Shown here in pieces: positions 1 to 5,410 of a DNA stretch of 6,018 nucleotides (the stretch's first letter is position 1; the number at the start of each line of letters is the position of its first letter). The translations under genes were made by a program, and so were the position numbers. The notes beneath the pieces are model-generated. The model saw only the letters and a list, made by a program, of their open reading frames with translations. It had not been told where the DNA came from and did no database searches. The stretch is from Candidatus Zixiibacteriota bacterium (GTDB taxonomy: Bacteria > Zixibacteria > MSB-5A5 > GN15 > JAAZOE01). Location of the stretch: the NCBI GenBank assembly GCA_030588275.1, contig JAUUYJ010000160.1, positions 1-6,018 on the forward strand, given 5' to 3'.

Positions 1-591
1 CCGCCCGGAGCCGGTCGCTTCGGATCTGTCGGAAAGGCGCTCCCGAATGCCGAGGTCAAAATTGACCAGCCGAATGAGGTTGGTGTTGGAGAAATAATCG
101 CGCGCGGACCGATGATTACACCCGGTTATGACGACAATCCGGAGGCAACGGCAGAACTGATTCAGGATGGCTGGCTTCACACCGGCGATCTGGGGCGGAT
201 TGATTCGGATGGTTATCTGTTTATTGTTGGGCGGAAAAAAAGTTTGATCGTTTCTGCCGCCGGAAAAAATATTTACCCGGAGGAGATTGAAGGGGAGCTA
301 TTAAAATCTTCATTTGTCTTCGAGACGATTGTCGTTTCCAAAATGTCCGATTCCGGGCGGGAAGAGGTGGCCGCATTTATTCACCCCGATATGGAATTGA
401 TTTCACGTACGGTTGGTAAAGAGCTGTCAGATATTACCCGCGCTGATATCAAAACTCATCTTGATCCCGTTATCAAAGAGGTGAACAATCGGATCGCATC
501 CTATAAGCGGATCAAGCATGTGACTTACGAAACGGAGGAGTTGGCCAAAACCTCTACCAGGAAAATCAAAAGGTTTCTCTATCAAAAATGA
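1..591 (+). CDS. AMP-forming long-chain acyl-CoA synthetase, C-terminal part (5' end outside window)
   Basis: This is the last 196 residues of an adenylate-forming ligase, which activates a carboxylic acid, probably a fatty acid, to its CoA thioester through an acyl-AMP intermediate. The reading frame is open from the first base, so the protein is cut by the window edge and the ATP-binding and acyl-pocket half is missing. Numbering from the first visible residue, WLHTGDLG (58-65) carries the ribose-binding Asp (D63). GRKKSLIVSAAGKNIYPEEIE-type sequence (77-97) is the hinge into the mobile C-terminal domain. TSTRKIKR (184-191) matches the family's TPTxKxKR end and supplies the probable catalytic lysine (K188). 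The tail NNRIASYKRIKHV (162-174) resembles the FAA1/FadD15-like long-chain branch, but chain length cannot be read from this fragment. The stop codon lies inside the start codon of the next gene (ATGA), suggesting coupled translation. Confidence 0.9.
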   Translation, partial: PPGAGRFGSVGKALPNAEVKIDQPNEVGVGEIIARGPMITPGYDDNPEATAELIQDGWLHTGDLGRIDSDGYLFIVGRKKSLIVSAAGKNIYPEEIEGELLKSSFVFETIVVSKMSDSGREEVAAFIHPDMELISRTVGKELSDITRADIKTHLDPVIKEVNNRIASYKRIKHVTYETEELAKTSTRKIKRFLYQK

Positions 592-1004
592 TTGTAACGC
601 GCAGTATCACTCTGTCAGCCGAAGGTGTTTGCGATATCCATGATATCACCCGGGAAGTCGGTGGCCTGATCAAATCGAGCGGTCTGAATTCCGGAACGGT
701 GACAGTTTTTGTTCCTGGATCGACCGGTGGCTTGACCACAATTGAGTATGAGCCTGGTTTAATTCAGGATTTGCCCGCCTTAATGGAAAAATTGATCCCA
801 TCCAATATATCGTACAAGCATGATGAAACATGGCACGACGGCAACGGGTTTTCTCACCTGAGGGCGGCCATGATCGGTCCCGATATAACGGTCCCATTTG
901 TTGCCGGGAAAATGACTTTGGGGACCTGGCAACAGATTGTTTTTGTCGATTTTGATAATCGGTGTCGAGAACGGGAATTGATTGTACAAATATACGGAGA
1001 GTAA
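588..1004 (+). CDS. YjbQ/UPF0047-family protein
   Basis: This 138-residue protein belongs to the small cytoplasmic YjbQ (UPF0047) family. Some members show weak thiamine-phosphate synthase activity, but the physiological role of the family is unsettled. Diagnostic blocks are all present: VPGSTGGLTTIEYEPG (42-57), a histidine-rich site with H78, H83 and DGNGFSHLRA (84-93), LGTWQQI (111-117), and a C-terminal DFDNRCRER (121-129). The conserved histidines and acidic residues form a putative metal or anion site in family structures. Length is normal for the family. ATG 588 overlaps the upstream stop by four bases, and no Shine-Dalgarno sequence sits at usable distance (the nearest AGG is 14 bases away), so translation probably depends on re-initiation by ribosomes finishing the acyl-CoA synthetase. 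Family assignment is firm; the reaction is not. Confidence 0.9.
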   Translation: MIVTRSITLSAEGVCDIHDITREVGGLIKSSGLNSGTVTVFVPGSTGGLTTIEYEPGLIQDLPALMEKLIPSNISYKHDETWHDGNGFSHLRAAMIGPDITVPFVAGKMTLGTWQQIVFVDFDNRCRERELIVQIYGE

Positions 1005-1005
1005 T

Positions 1006-2022
1006 GTGAACTTTAAAACGATTGAAGTAAAAGATAAAAAATTAATCCTGCTGGATCAGACCGTTCTTCCGGGTAAGACTGTCTATAACAGCTATGAAGA
1101 TTTCCGTGATGTGATTACAGCTATCAAGCGGCTCGAAGTTCGTGGCGCTCCAGCGATAGGAATAGCGGCCGCTTATGCTTTGGCCTTGGCGGTTGAGATT
1201 AGAGCCGATTATGACCTAAACGGTTTAAAGAAAATCATGGTAGATGTTGCCCGTGAAATTAAAGATGCCCGACCGACGGCGGTCAATCTGGCCTGGGCGA
1301 TTGATCGTTGTTTGGCGAAATCTTACCAATATGAGGGTGAGTCTGTCGATGAGTACCGGACGATATTTTGGAACGAGGCTGATGCGATCCATGCCGAAGA
1401 TATCGAAATGTGCGATGCGATGGGGCGCTTTGGTGCCGAACTGATCCCGGATGGATCGACTGTCTTAACACATTGCAACGCCGGGGCATTGGCGACCGGC
1501 GGGATTGGTACCGCTCTGGCGGTGTTCTACAAGGCGGCTGAGATGGGCAAAAATATCAAAGTGTTTGCCGACGAAACCCGTCCACTTCTGCAGGGAGCCC
1601 GATTGACCTGCTGGGAGCTGATGCAGGCTGGTATTGATGTTACCCTTTTGACCGACAACATGGCCGGGTATGCGATGGCGCAGGGTAAAATCGACGCTGT
1701 CATAACCGGAGCGGATCGAATTACCCAAAACGGTGATGTCGCGAACAAGATCGGAACTTATGCTGTCGCCGTTTTGGCCGAAAAGCATAACATCCCGTTT
1801 TATGTAGCCGCCCCGGAATCGACCTTTGACAAAGAGCTGGAGACGGGTGACGATATTATTATAGAGGAGCGGGAGCCGGATGAAGTCACCAATGGGTTTG
1901 GTATCCCGACTGCCCCTGCTGGAGTCAAAGTGTTTTCACCCGCCTTTGATATTACACCGCATAACTTGGTAACCGCATACATCACCGACAGCGGTATCAG
2001 GCCGGGCGGGCGGACCAAGTAA
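1006..2022 (+). CDS. mtnA: MtnA-type isomerase (S-methyl-5-thioribose-1-phosphate isomerase family)
   Basis: This 338-residue enzyme belongs to the MtnA branch of the eIF2B-alpha/beta/delta-like fold. It is expected to convert methylthioribose-1-phosphate (aldose) to methylthioribulose-1-phosphate (ketose) in methionine salvage. Counting from GTG 1006, visible motifs are RGAPAIG (46-52), THCNAG with the catalytic cysteine C157, FADETRP (187-193), GADRI with the catalytic acid D237, NKIGTY (247-252), and the C-terminal SPAFDITP block, where the more usual Asn before Pro is Ser. I chose GTG 1006 over the in-frame TTG at 982: GGAG at 996-999 sits six bases upstream of it, it starts one base after the yjbQ stop, and the protein then begins close to the usual family N-terminus. 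No other methionine-salvage gene is visible, so an alternative sugar such as 5-deoxyribose-1-phosphate or ribose-1,5-bisphosphate is possible. Confidence 0.92.
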   Translation: MNFKTIEVKDKKLILLDQTVLPGKTVYNSYEDFRDVITAIKRLEVRGAPAIGIAAAYALALAVEIRADYDLNGLKKIMVDVAREIKDARPTAVNLAWAIDRCLAKSYQYEGESVDEYRTIFWNEADAIHAEDIEMCDAMGRFGAELIPDGSTVLTHCNAGALATGGIGTALAVFYKAAEMGKNIKVFADETRPLLQGARLTCWELMQAGIDVTLLTDNMAGYAMAQGKIDAVITGADRITQNGDVANKIGTYAVAVLAEKHNIPFYVAAPESTFDKELETGDDIIIEEREPDEVTNGFGIPTAPAGVKVFSPAFDITPHNLVTAYITDSGIRPGGRTK

Positions 2023-2053
2023 TGCTTGATGTCTGATGCGACAGCGGAACTAA

Positions 2054-2635
2054 ATGGACCAGACTATAAGAACAATCGACCTGCGCGTGTACTGCTCCGA
2101 AGGGGGGAGGCCGGAGCATTATCTAAAACGGTTTGACCGGCAAACGGTTTTTGGGTCGATTTTGGCGATCCAATATATACGTCCACGCATCATCAAGCCA
2201 AAATCAGAGTATGCCGTTTTGGGATTTACCGATGATCTTTTCTTAGCATCACTAAACGACTTTTCGAAAAATAACCGCAGTACCAATGAGATCACTTTCT
2301 TTGATAATCTGAAGGAGATGATTGCCGGTTATAATTATGGCTTTAATCTGGCTCTGGAGATTACCAAAGAAATAAGCGGCATGACCCGTTTCTATAAGAT
2401 AGTGGGGGTTGATCTGACGGCGGATAACCTCAAGGAATATTTTGAGACGATTGTCGAGCTGGTACCTCCGGTTCTAAACTCGCTGAAATTGCCGACCGAT
2501 CTGGTTCTAACCGTAATGGCTGAGATAAATATTGCCCAGCAAACGATCGAAACGATTCGCTGTCAGGACGGGGAGAGCCTCGATATTTACCTTTATGATG
2601 ATGCGCAGGGTCATTGGCTTAAGGAAGAAAATTGA
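2054..2635 (+). CDS. Uncharacterised 193-residue protein
   Basis: I do not recognise this protein. It looks like a real gene: it continues the preceding run on the same strand after a 31-base gap, codon use resembles its neighbours, and no convincing gene lies in another frame. ATG 2054 is preceded directly by an in-frame TAA (2051-2053), so no longer form is possible. The ribosome site is weak (GCGGAA at 2044-2049). The protein appears soluble and cytoplasmic, with no signal peptide or membrane span. It has a strand-like N-terminus (TIRTIDLRVYC), a central YAVLGFTDDLFLASL stretch, an apparently helical second half (about 125-170, including NLKEYFETIVELVPPVL) and a strand-like end (SLDIYLYDD). 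Only two cysteines (near 14 and 172) are present and no catalytic motif stands out. A partner or regulator of the upstream enzymes is possible from position only. Confidence 0.75.
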   Translation: MDQTIRTIDLRVYCSEGGRPEHYLKRFDRQTVFGSILAIQYIRPRIIKPKSEYAVLGFTDDLFLASLNDFSKNNRSTNEITFFDNLKEMIAGYNYGFNLALEITKEISGMTRFYKIVGVDLTADNLKEYFETIVELVPPVLNSLKLPTDLVLTVMAEINIAQQTIETIRCQDGESLDIYLYDDAQGHWLKEEN

Positions 2636-2648
2636 CCACTTCATAGCC

Positions 2649-2661
2649 TGATTGACAATCA
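2649..2661. promoter_or_regulatory. Short perfect palindrome TGATTG-A-CAATCA, possible operator
   Basis: TGATTG and CAATCA form a perfect six-base inverted repeat around one central base, in the non-coding stretch before the peroxiredoxin gene. It contains a TTGACA (2652-2657), but no -10 box lies 16-18 bases downstream, so it does not read as a complete promoter. It could bind a dimeric regulator; with six-base arms in AT-rich DNA, chance is also plausible. Confidence 0.2.
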
Positions 2662-2699
2662 AAACGTCTGTTTAGTCAGCCGAATAATTAATTTCAAAG

Positions 2700-2724
2700 T
2701 ATAATTGATCTATTTTTGTTAGAT
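2700..2724 (+). promoter_or_regulatory. Candidate ahpC promoter -10 box with adjacent dyad
   Basis: A perfect TATAAT (2700-2705) lies in the 188-base gap before the peroxiredoxin gene, but 16-18 bases upstream there is no recognisable -35 hexamer (CAGCCG region). Directly downstream is an inverted repeat ATCTA (2708-2712), seven bases, TAGAT (2720-2724), which sits where a repressor or activator could act. A weak -35 fits a promoter needing an activator, as is common for oxidative-stress genes, but the repeat does not match the spacing of the full OxyR pattern or the PerR box. The assignment is tentative. Confidence 0.3.
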
Positions 2725-2809
2725 AGTATGAATCCGGGAACAAATCCTAAACATGGCTGTTATTAATCCAAAATAAGAGAAACTTTCAGGGTTTTTGGAA
2801 TGAATTTTC

Positions 2810-2815
2810 AAGGAG
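2810..2815 (+). promoter_or_regulatory. Ribosome binding site fixing the ahpC start
   Basis: AAGGAG ends eight bases before ATG 2824. An in-frame ATG at 2800 would add eight residues but lies upstream of this site and has no comparable ribosome site of its own. The downstream start also gives the 187-residue length typical of AhpC. Confidence 0.85.
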
Positions 2816-2823
2816 AAATAAAC

Positions 2824-3387
2824 ATGTTAAAGATTAACGCGCCGGCTCCCGAGTTTGAATTGGAAGCCTACCACGAAAACGATATCAAGAATATTTCGCT
2901 GGCCGACTATAAAGGAAAATGGGTCATCCTCTTTTTCTACCCGGCTGATTTTACCTTTGTATGCCCGACCGAATTGGGTGACTTGGCTGATAAGTACGAA
3001 ACGATCAAAGCTGAAGGGGCCGAAGTTATGGTCGCTTCAACCGATACGGTCTTTTCGCACAAAGCCTGGTTTGATTCTTCACCGACAATCGGCAAGATCA
3101 AATTTCCGATGTTGGCCGATCCGACCGGTAAGCTGTCACGTGACTATGGTGTTTACATCGATGAAGCTGGTTTGGCTTTGCGCGGTACTTTCATCATTGA
3201 CCCGGACGGCATTGTCAAATCTTTTGAAATCAACGATAACTCAATTGGTCGTAGTTCCGACGAACTGATTCGCAAGCTTCAGGCGGCCAAGTTTGTGCGC
3301 GAGCATAACGGCGAAGTTTGCCCAATGAATTGGAAGCCGGGTGCCGAGACACTCAAGCCGGGTCTTGATCTGGTTGGCAAGATATAA
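2824..3387 (+). CDS. ahpC: Alkyl hydroperoxide reductase AhpC-type 2-Cys peroxiredoxin
   Basis: This cytoplasmic thiol peroxidase reduces hydrogen peroxide, organic hydroperoxides and probably peroxynitrite. The 187-residue protein has the typical 2-Cys architecture. FFYPADFTFVCPTE (37-50) holds the peroxidatic cysteine C47 with its Pro/Thr pocket (P40, T44), and R120 in LRGTFIIDPDG is the conserved active-site arginine. GEVCPMNWKPG (163-173) holds the resolving cysteine C166, which would form the inter-subunit disulfide. Length and cysteine positions match AhpC of enteric bacteria. ATG 2824 is chosen because of the AAGGAG eight bases upstream. It appears to be a single-gene unit, with its own AT-rich upstream region and a strong terminator. 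No ahpF, thioredoxin or ahpD gene is adjacent, so the electron donor cannot be inferred from context. Confidence 0.96.
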   Translation: MLKINAPAPEFELEAYHENDIKNISLADYKGKWVILFFYPADFTFVCPTELGDLADKYETIKAEGAEVMVASTDTVFSHKAWFDSSPTIGKIKFPMLADPTGKLSRDYGVYIDEAGLALRGTFIIDPDGIVKSFEINDNSIGRSSDELIRKLQAAKFVREHNGEVCPMNWKPGAETLKPGLDLVGKI

Positions 3388-3414
3388 GATTTTAGATACA
3401 CCTCTCTCTTTGGA

Positions 3415-3451
3415 AGGCCCGCTTTAGCTATGAAGCGGGCCTGTTTTTTTT
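3415..3451 (+). terminator. Intrinsic terminator after ahpC
   Basis: A perfect ten-base-pair stem, AGGCCCGCTT (3415-3424) with AAGCGGGCCT (3433-3442), encloses an eight-base loop and is followed after one G by eight consecutive T (3444-3451). It starts 27 bases after the ahpC stop and separates that gene from the ribosomal-protein operon. There is no matching T-run for the minus strand, so it acts in one direction. Confidence 0.95.
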
Positions 3452-3530
3452 ATCCGTTTTGTACGAAATTTGAGAGTCTTGACGCTTAAATCATGGGTGA
3501 AATCAGCCGATATTCATTCGAGAGGCTAAA

Positions 3531-3583
3531 TATAATAAAAAAATCAATTAAGGACTTGACAGAGACCGACTTTCTCTTATATT
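3531..3583 (+). promoter_or_regulatory. Sigma70-type promoter of the rplM operon with UP-like element
   Basis: TTGACA (3556-3561), a 16-base spacer and TATATT (3578-3583) form a near-consensus sigma70 promoter 46 bases before rplM. The stretch just upstream of the -35 (3531-3550) is almost all A/T with an A-run, as in UP elements that bind the RNA polymerase alpha C-terminal domain. A TATAAT within it (3531-3536) lacks a -35 partner and is better read as part of this element. Transcription would begin near 3590, after a discriminator (TTCCGG) that is GC-rich on its downstream side, giving a leader of about 40 bases with no obvious strong fold. Confidence 0.8.
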
Positions 3584-3629
3584 TTCCGGCTCTGTTTAAA
3601 GCAGTAGAATGATTTTTTTGGAGTGAATT

Positions 3630-4061
3630 ATGAAAACGATGATTGCCAAGTTGGCCGACGTTGAGCATAAGTGGTACGTGGTCGATATGAAAGATGTTAT
3701 CCTTGGCCGGGCGGCTGTGAAAATTGCCGACAAATTACGCGGGAAAGATAAGCCAATCTTTTCTCCTCACATGGATTGTGGCGACAATATTATTGTCATC
3801 AACGCCCGCCATGTTGCCGTCACAGGAAAAAAGGCGGAAGATAAAAAATATTACCGTTACACCGGATTCCCAGGTGGTTTAAGGGAACGGACCTTTCAGG
3901 AAATGATAACAAGATTTCCTGAGCGGGTGATTGAACGTGCGGTTCGAGGAATGATTCCGCATAATCGTCTGGGACGGAAAGTCTTTAAAAAGTTGCATGT
4001 CTATGCCGATGATGCCCATCCACATGAGGCGCAGAAACCGGAATCTCTGAAACTGTTTTGA
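3630..4061 (+). CDS. rplM: 50S ribosomal protein L13
   Basis: L13 binds 23S rRNA early in assembly of the large ribosomal subunit. The 143-residue length is normal. Visible family blocks are WYVVDMKDVILGRAA (15-29) at the N-terminus, FSPHMDCGDNIIVINA (44-59), YRYTGFPGG (75-83), and the signature VRGMIPHNRLGRKVFKKLHVY (105-125), followed by the usual HPHEAQKP tail (130-137). ATG 3630 is supported by GGAG (3620-3623) six bases upstream; a second Met at residue 4 is a weaker alternative. It is the first gene of a translation operon, 14 bases from rpsI, the pairing found in almost all bacteria. In E. coli L13 controls this pair by feedback; nothing resembling that control site can be asserted here. 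Confidence 0.98.
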   Translation: MKTMIAKLADVEHKWYVVDMKDVILGRAAVKIADKLRGKDKPIFSPHMDCGDNIIVINARHVAVTGKKAEDKKYYRYTGFPGGLRERTFQEMITRFPERVIERAVRGMIPHNRLGRKVFKKLHVYADDAHPHEAQKPESLKLF

Positions 4062-4075
4062 TTATTAGGTAGATA

Positions 4076-4489
4076 ATGGAAGAAAAAGTCGTAAGTAGTC
4101 AAGAGAATGTCTTTGGTGCAACCGGGCGGCGCAAAGAATCTGTTTGCCGGGTTAATCTTCAGATGGGTAAGGGTGCGTTTGTAATTAACGGCCGGACCCA
4201 CAAAGGATATCTGTTTCGCGATTCATTGGTGCAACATATTATGGCACCTTTAGAATCGGTCGAATTGGCCGCCAAAGTTGATATTACCGCCAGCGTAAAA
4301 GGTGGTGGATTGAGCGGGCAGGCAGGTGCTGTCAGATTAGCAGTTTCACGGGCTTTGATTAAGCTTGACCCGGAATTGCGTCCCGCTTTGAAAAAAGCTG
4401 GATTTTTGACAGTTGATGCTCGCAAAGTTGAACGGAAGAAATACGGTCAGCCAAAAGCCCGTAAGCGCTTCCAGTTCTCCAAGCGTTAA
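4076..4489 (+). CDS. rpsI: 30S ribosomal protein S9
   Basis: S9 is a head protein of the small subunit whose C-terminal tail reaches the P-site tRNA anticodon stem-loop. The 137-residue sequence shows ATGRRKESVCRV (15-26), the GxGxxxINGR block (31-40), KGGGLSGQAGAVRLAVSRAL (75-94) and the end VERKKYGQPKARKRFQFSKR (118-137), with the terminal SKR that contacts tRNA intact. Small departures from the common sequence are Cys at 24 where Ala is usual in ARV, and RLAVSRAL in place of RxGIARAL; neither affects the assignment. The N-terminus has a roughly 12-residue acidic lead before the conserved core. ATG 4076 follows rplM by 14 bases, with AGG at 4067-4069 as its modest ribosome site. Confidence 0.98.
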   Translation: MEEKVVSSQENVFGATGRRKESVCRVNLQMGKGAFVINGRTHKGYLFRDSLVQHIMAPLESVELAAKVDITASVKGGGLSGQAGAVRLAVSRALIKLDPELRPALKKAGFLTVDARKVERKKYGQPKARKRFQFSKR

Positions 4490-4507
4490 AAAGTAACCAA
4501 ATAATCA

Positions 4508-4564
4508 CATCCCCGGACTTGTGCGGGGGTCCGCTTTCGCGGCCCGCAGAGGATGAACGGGATG
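4508..4564 (+). promoter_or_regulatory. Structured RNA leader before rpsB, candidate S2 autoregulatory element
   Basis: The 102-base gap between rpsI and rpsB contains nested complementary segments. An outer stem pairs CATCCC (4508-4513) with GGGATG (4559-4564). A middle stem pairs TGCGGG (4522-4527) with CCCGCA (4543-4548). A terminal hairpin pairs CCGC (4531-4534) with GCGG (4539-4542) around TTTC. All sixteen pairs are Watson-Crick and mutually compatible, leaving an internal loop of CGGACTTG opposite GAGGATGAAC. Alternative pairings also exist (CCCCG 4511-4515 with CGGGG 4524-4528; CGGAC 4514-4518 with GTCCG 4529-4533), so the RNA could switch. There is no T-run, so it is not an intrinsic terminator. 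In E. coli S2 represses rpsB-tsf through the rpsB leader; an analogous role here is inferred. The rpsB ribosome site (GAAAGG, 4578-4583) lies just downstream of the fold. Confidence 0.55.
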
Positions 4565-4591
4565 GAAGACTAAAACCGAAAGGCATTACTC

Positions 4592-5392
4592 ATGGTTGAT
4601 CCCCGTTTGAAAAAACTGCTGGAATCTGGTGTCCATTTTGGTCATCAGACGCGTCGTTGGAATCCCAAGATGAAACCGTTCATCTTTACTGCACGCAACG
4701 GCATCTATATTATTGATCTCAAAAAAACATTGATTGCAATTGATGCGGCCAAGCGGAAAATTCAGGAAGTTGTCTCAGCCGGAAAGCCGATTCTCTTTGT
4801 CGGTACCAAAAAACAGGCTCAGACGGTTTTAAAAGAAGCGGCCGAGAAGGCTGGAATCTTCTTTGTTGTCGAGCGCTGGTTGGGTGGACTGTTGACCAAC
4901 TTCCATACCATCCGAGGTGGTATCAAGCGTCTCAAAGAGATTGAAAAGATGATCGAAGAAGGCACCATCGAAAAATATACCAAGAAGGAAAGAATCGGGA
5001 TTGACCGCGAACAGAACCGGCTGACCAAAGTTCTCGGCGGTATCAAAGAGATGAACACGCTTCCCGGTTTGGTCTTTATCGTCGATGCCAAGAAAGAAAA
5101 AATCGCCGTAGCCGAAGCCTCCCGACTGAAGATTCCGATTGTGGGAATTGTTGATACTAATGCGGACCCGGATTTGATCGACTTTCCGATTGCGGCTAAC
5201 GATGATGCTATTAAATCAATCAAAGTGATTACGATGGAGTTGATCGAAGCTATCGAGACTGCGCGCCATGGTACATCGGTTGCCGAAATGGCCGGTGGTA
5301 ACGGCGAAACTCAGGATAGTGCTATGATCGAAAAAACTGTTTCTGCCGAGAAGCCGAAAGAAGATACCGGCAGTAAATCAAGCGACCAATAA
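4592..5392 (+). CDS. rpsB: 30S ribosomal protein S2
   Basis: S2 joins the small subunit late and helps anchor S1 and the mRNA platform. The 266-residue protein carries the N-terminal signature VHFGHQTRRWNPKMKPFIF (14-32), NGIYIIDLKKT (36-46), ILFVGTKKQA (67-76), RWLGGLLTNF (95-104), a charged helical hairpin region (about 105-145), LGGIKEM (148-154) and VDTNADPDLIDFPIAANDDA (187-206). After about residue 233 comes a low-complexity, Glu/Lys/Ser-rich tail of some 30 residues that is probably disordered; such tails vary freely between phyla. ATG 4592 has GAAAGG (4578-4583) eight bases upstream. The gene is separated from rpsI by the structured leader but probably belongs to the same transcript, since no good promoter is visible in the gap. 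tsf follows after 18 bases. Confidence 0.98.
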   Translation: MVDPRLKKLLESGVHFGHQTRRWNPKMKPFIFTARNGIYIIDLKKTLIAIDAAKRKIQEVVSAGKPILFVGTKKQAQTVLKEAAEKAGIFFVVERWLGGLLTNFHTIRGGIKRLKEIEKMIEEGTIEKYTKKERIGIDREQNRLTKVLGGIKEMNTLPGLVFIVDAKKEKIAVAEASRLKIPIVGIVDTNADPDLIDFPIAANDDAIKSIKVITMELIEAIETARHGTSVAEMAGGNGETQDSAMIEKTVSAEKPKEDTGSKSSDQ

Positions 5393-5410
5393 TTCAGGAG
5401 TTTTAGTGGT

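Noticed and set aside
982..1005. TTG 982 as the mtnA start
   Set aside because: It would add eight residues inside the yjbQ gene and lacks a well-placed ribosome site, whereas GTG 1006 has GGAG six bases upstream.
1465..1788. 107-codon open frame on the minus strand inside mtnA
   Set aside because: It lies wholly within a confidently identified gene, its translation resembles no protein family, and it has no ribosome site; it is a shadow of mtnA codon use.
2700..2726. OxyR or PerR binding site upstream of ahpC
   Set aside because: CTAT and ATAG half-sites are nine bases apart and in the wrong order for a full OxyR site, and the PerR TTATAATnATTATAA pattern is not met.
2855..3268. 137-codon + strand open frame overlapping ahpC in another frame
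   Set aside because: The ahpC frame encodes a full peroxiredoxin with both catalytic cysteines; the other frame gives a Trp/Arg/Ser-rich sequence without family features.
3479..3507. TTGACG as a second promoter upstream of rplM
   Set aside because: No -10 box at usable spacing; the downstream TTGACA/TATATT pair explains expression better.
4406..4434. TTGACA in the 3' part of rpsI as a promoter for rpsB
   Set aside because: No acceptable -10 hexamer is found 15-19 bases downstream; the hexamer falls in conserved S9 coding sequence.
4511..4548. GC-rich hairpin after rpsI as an intrinsic terminator
   Set aside because: No T-run follows the stem, so it does not have the form of a Rho-independent terminator.
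4819..5223. 134-codon open frame on the minus strand inside rpsB
   Set aside because: It is fully antisense to a certain ribosomal-protein gene, with low-complexity Ser/Ile-rich translation typical of a shadow frame.
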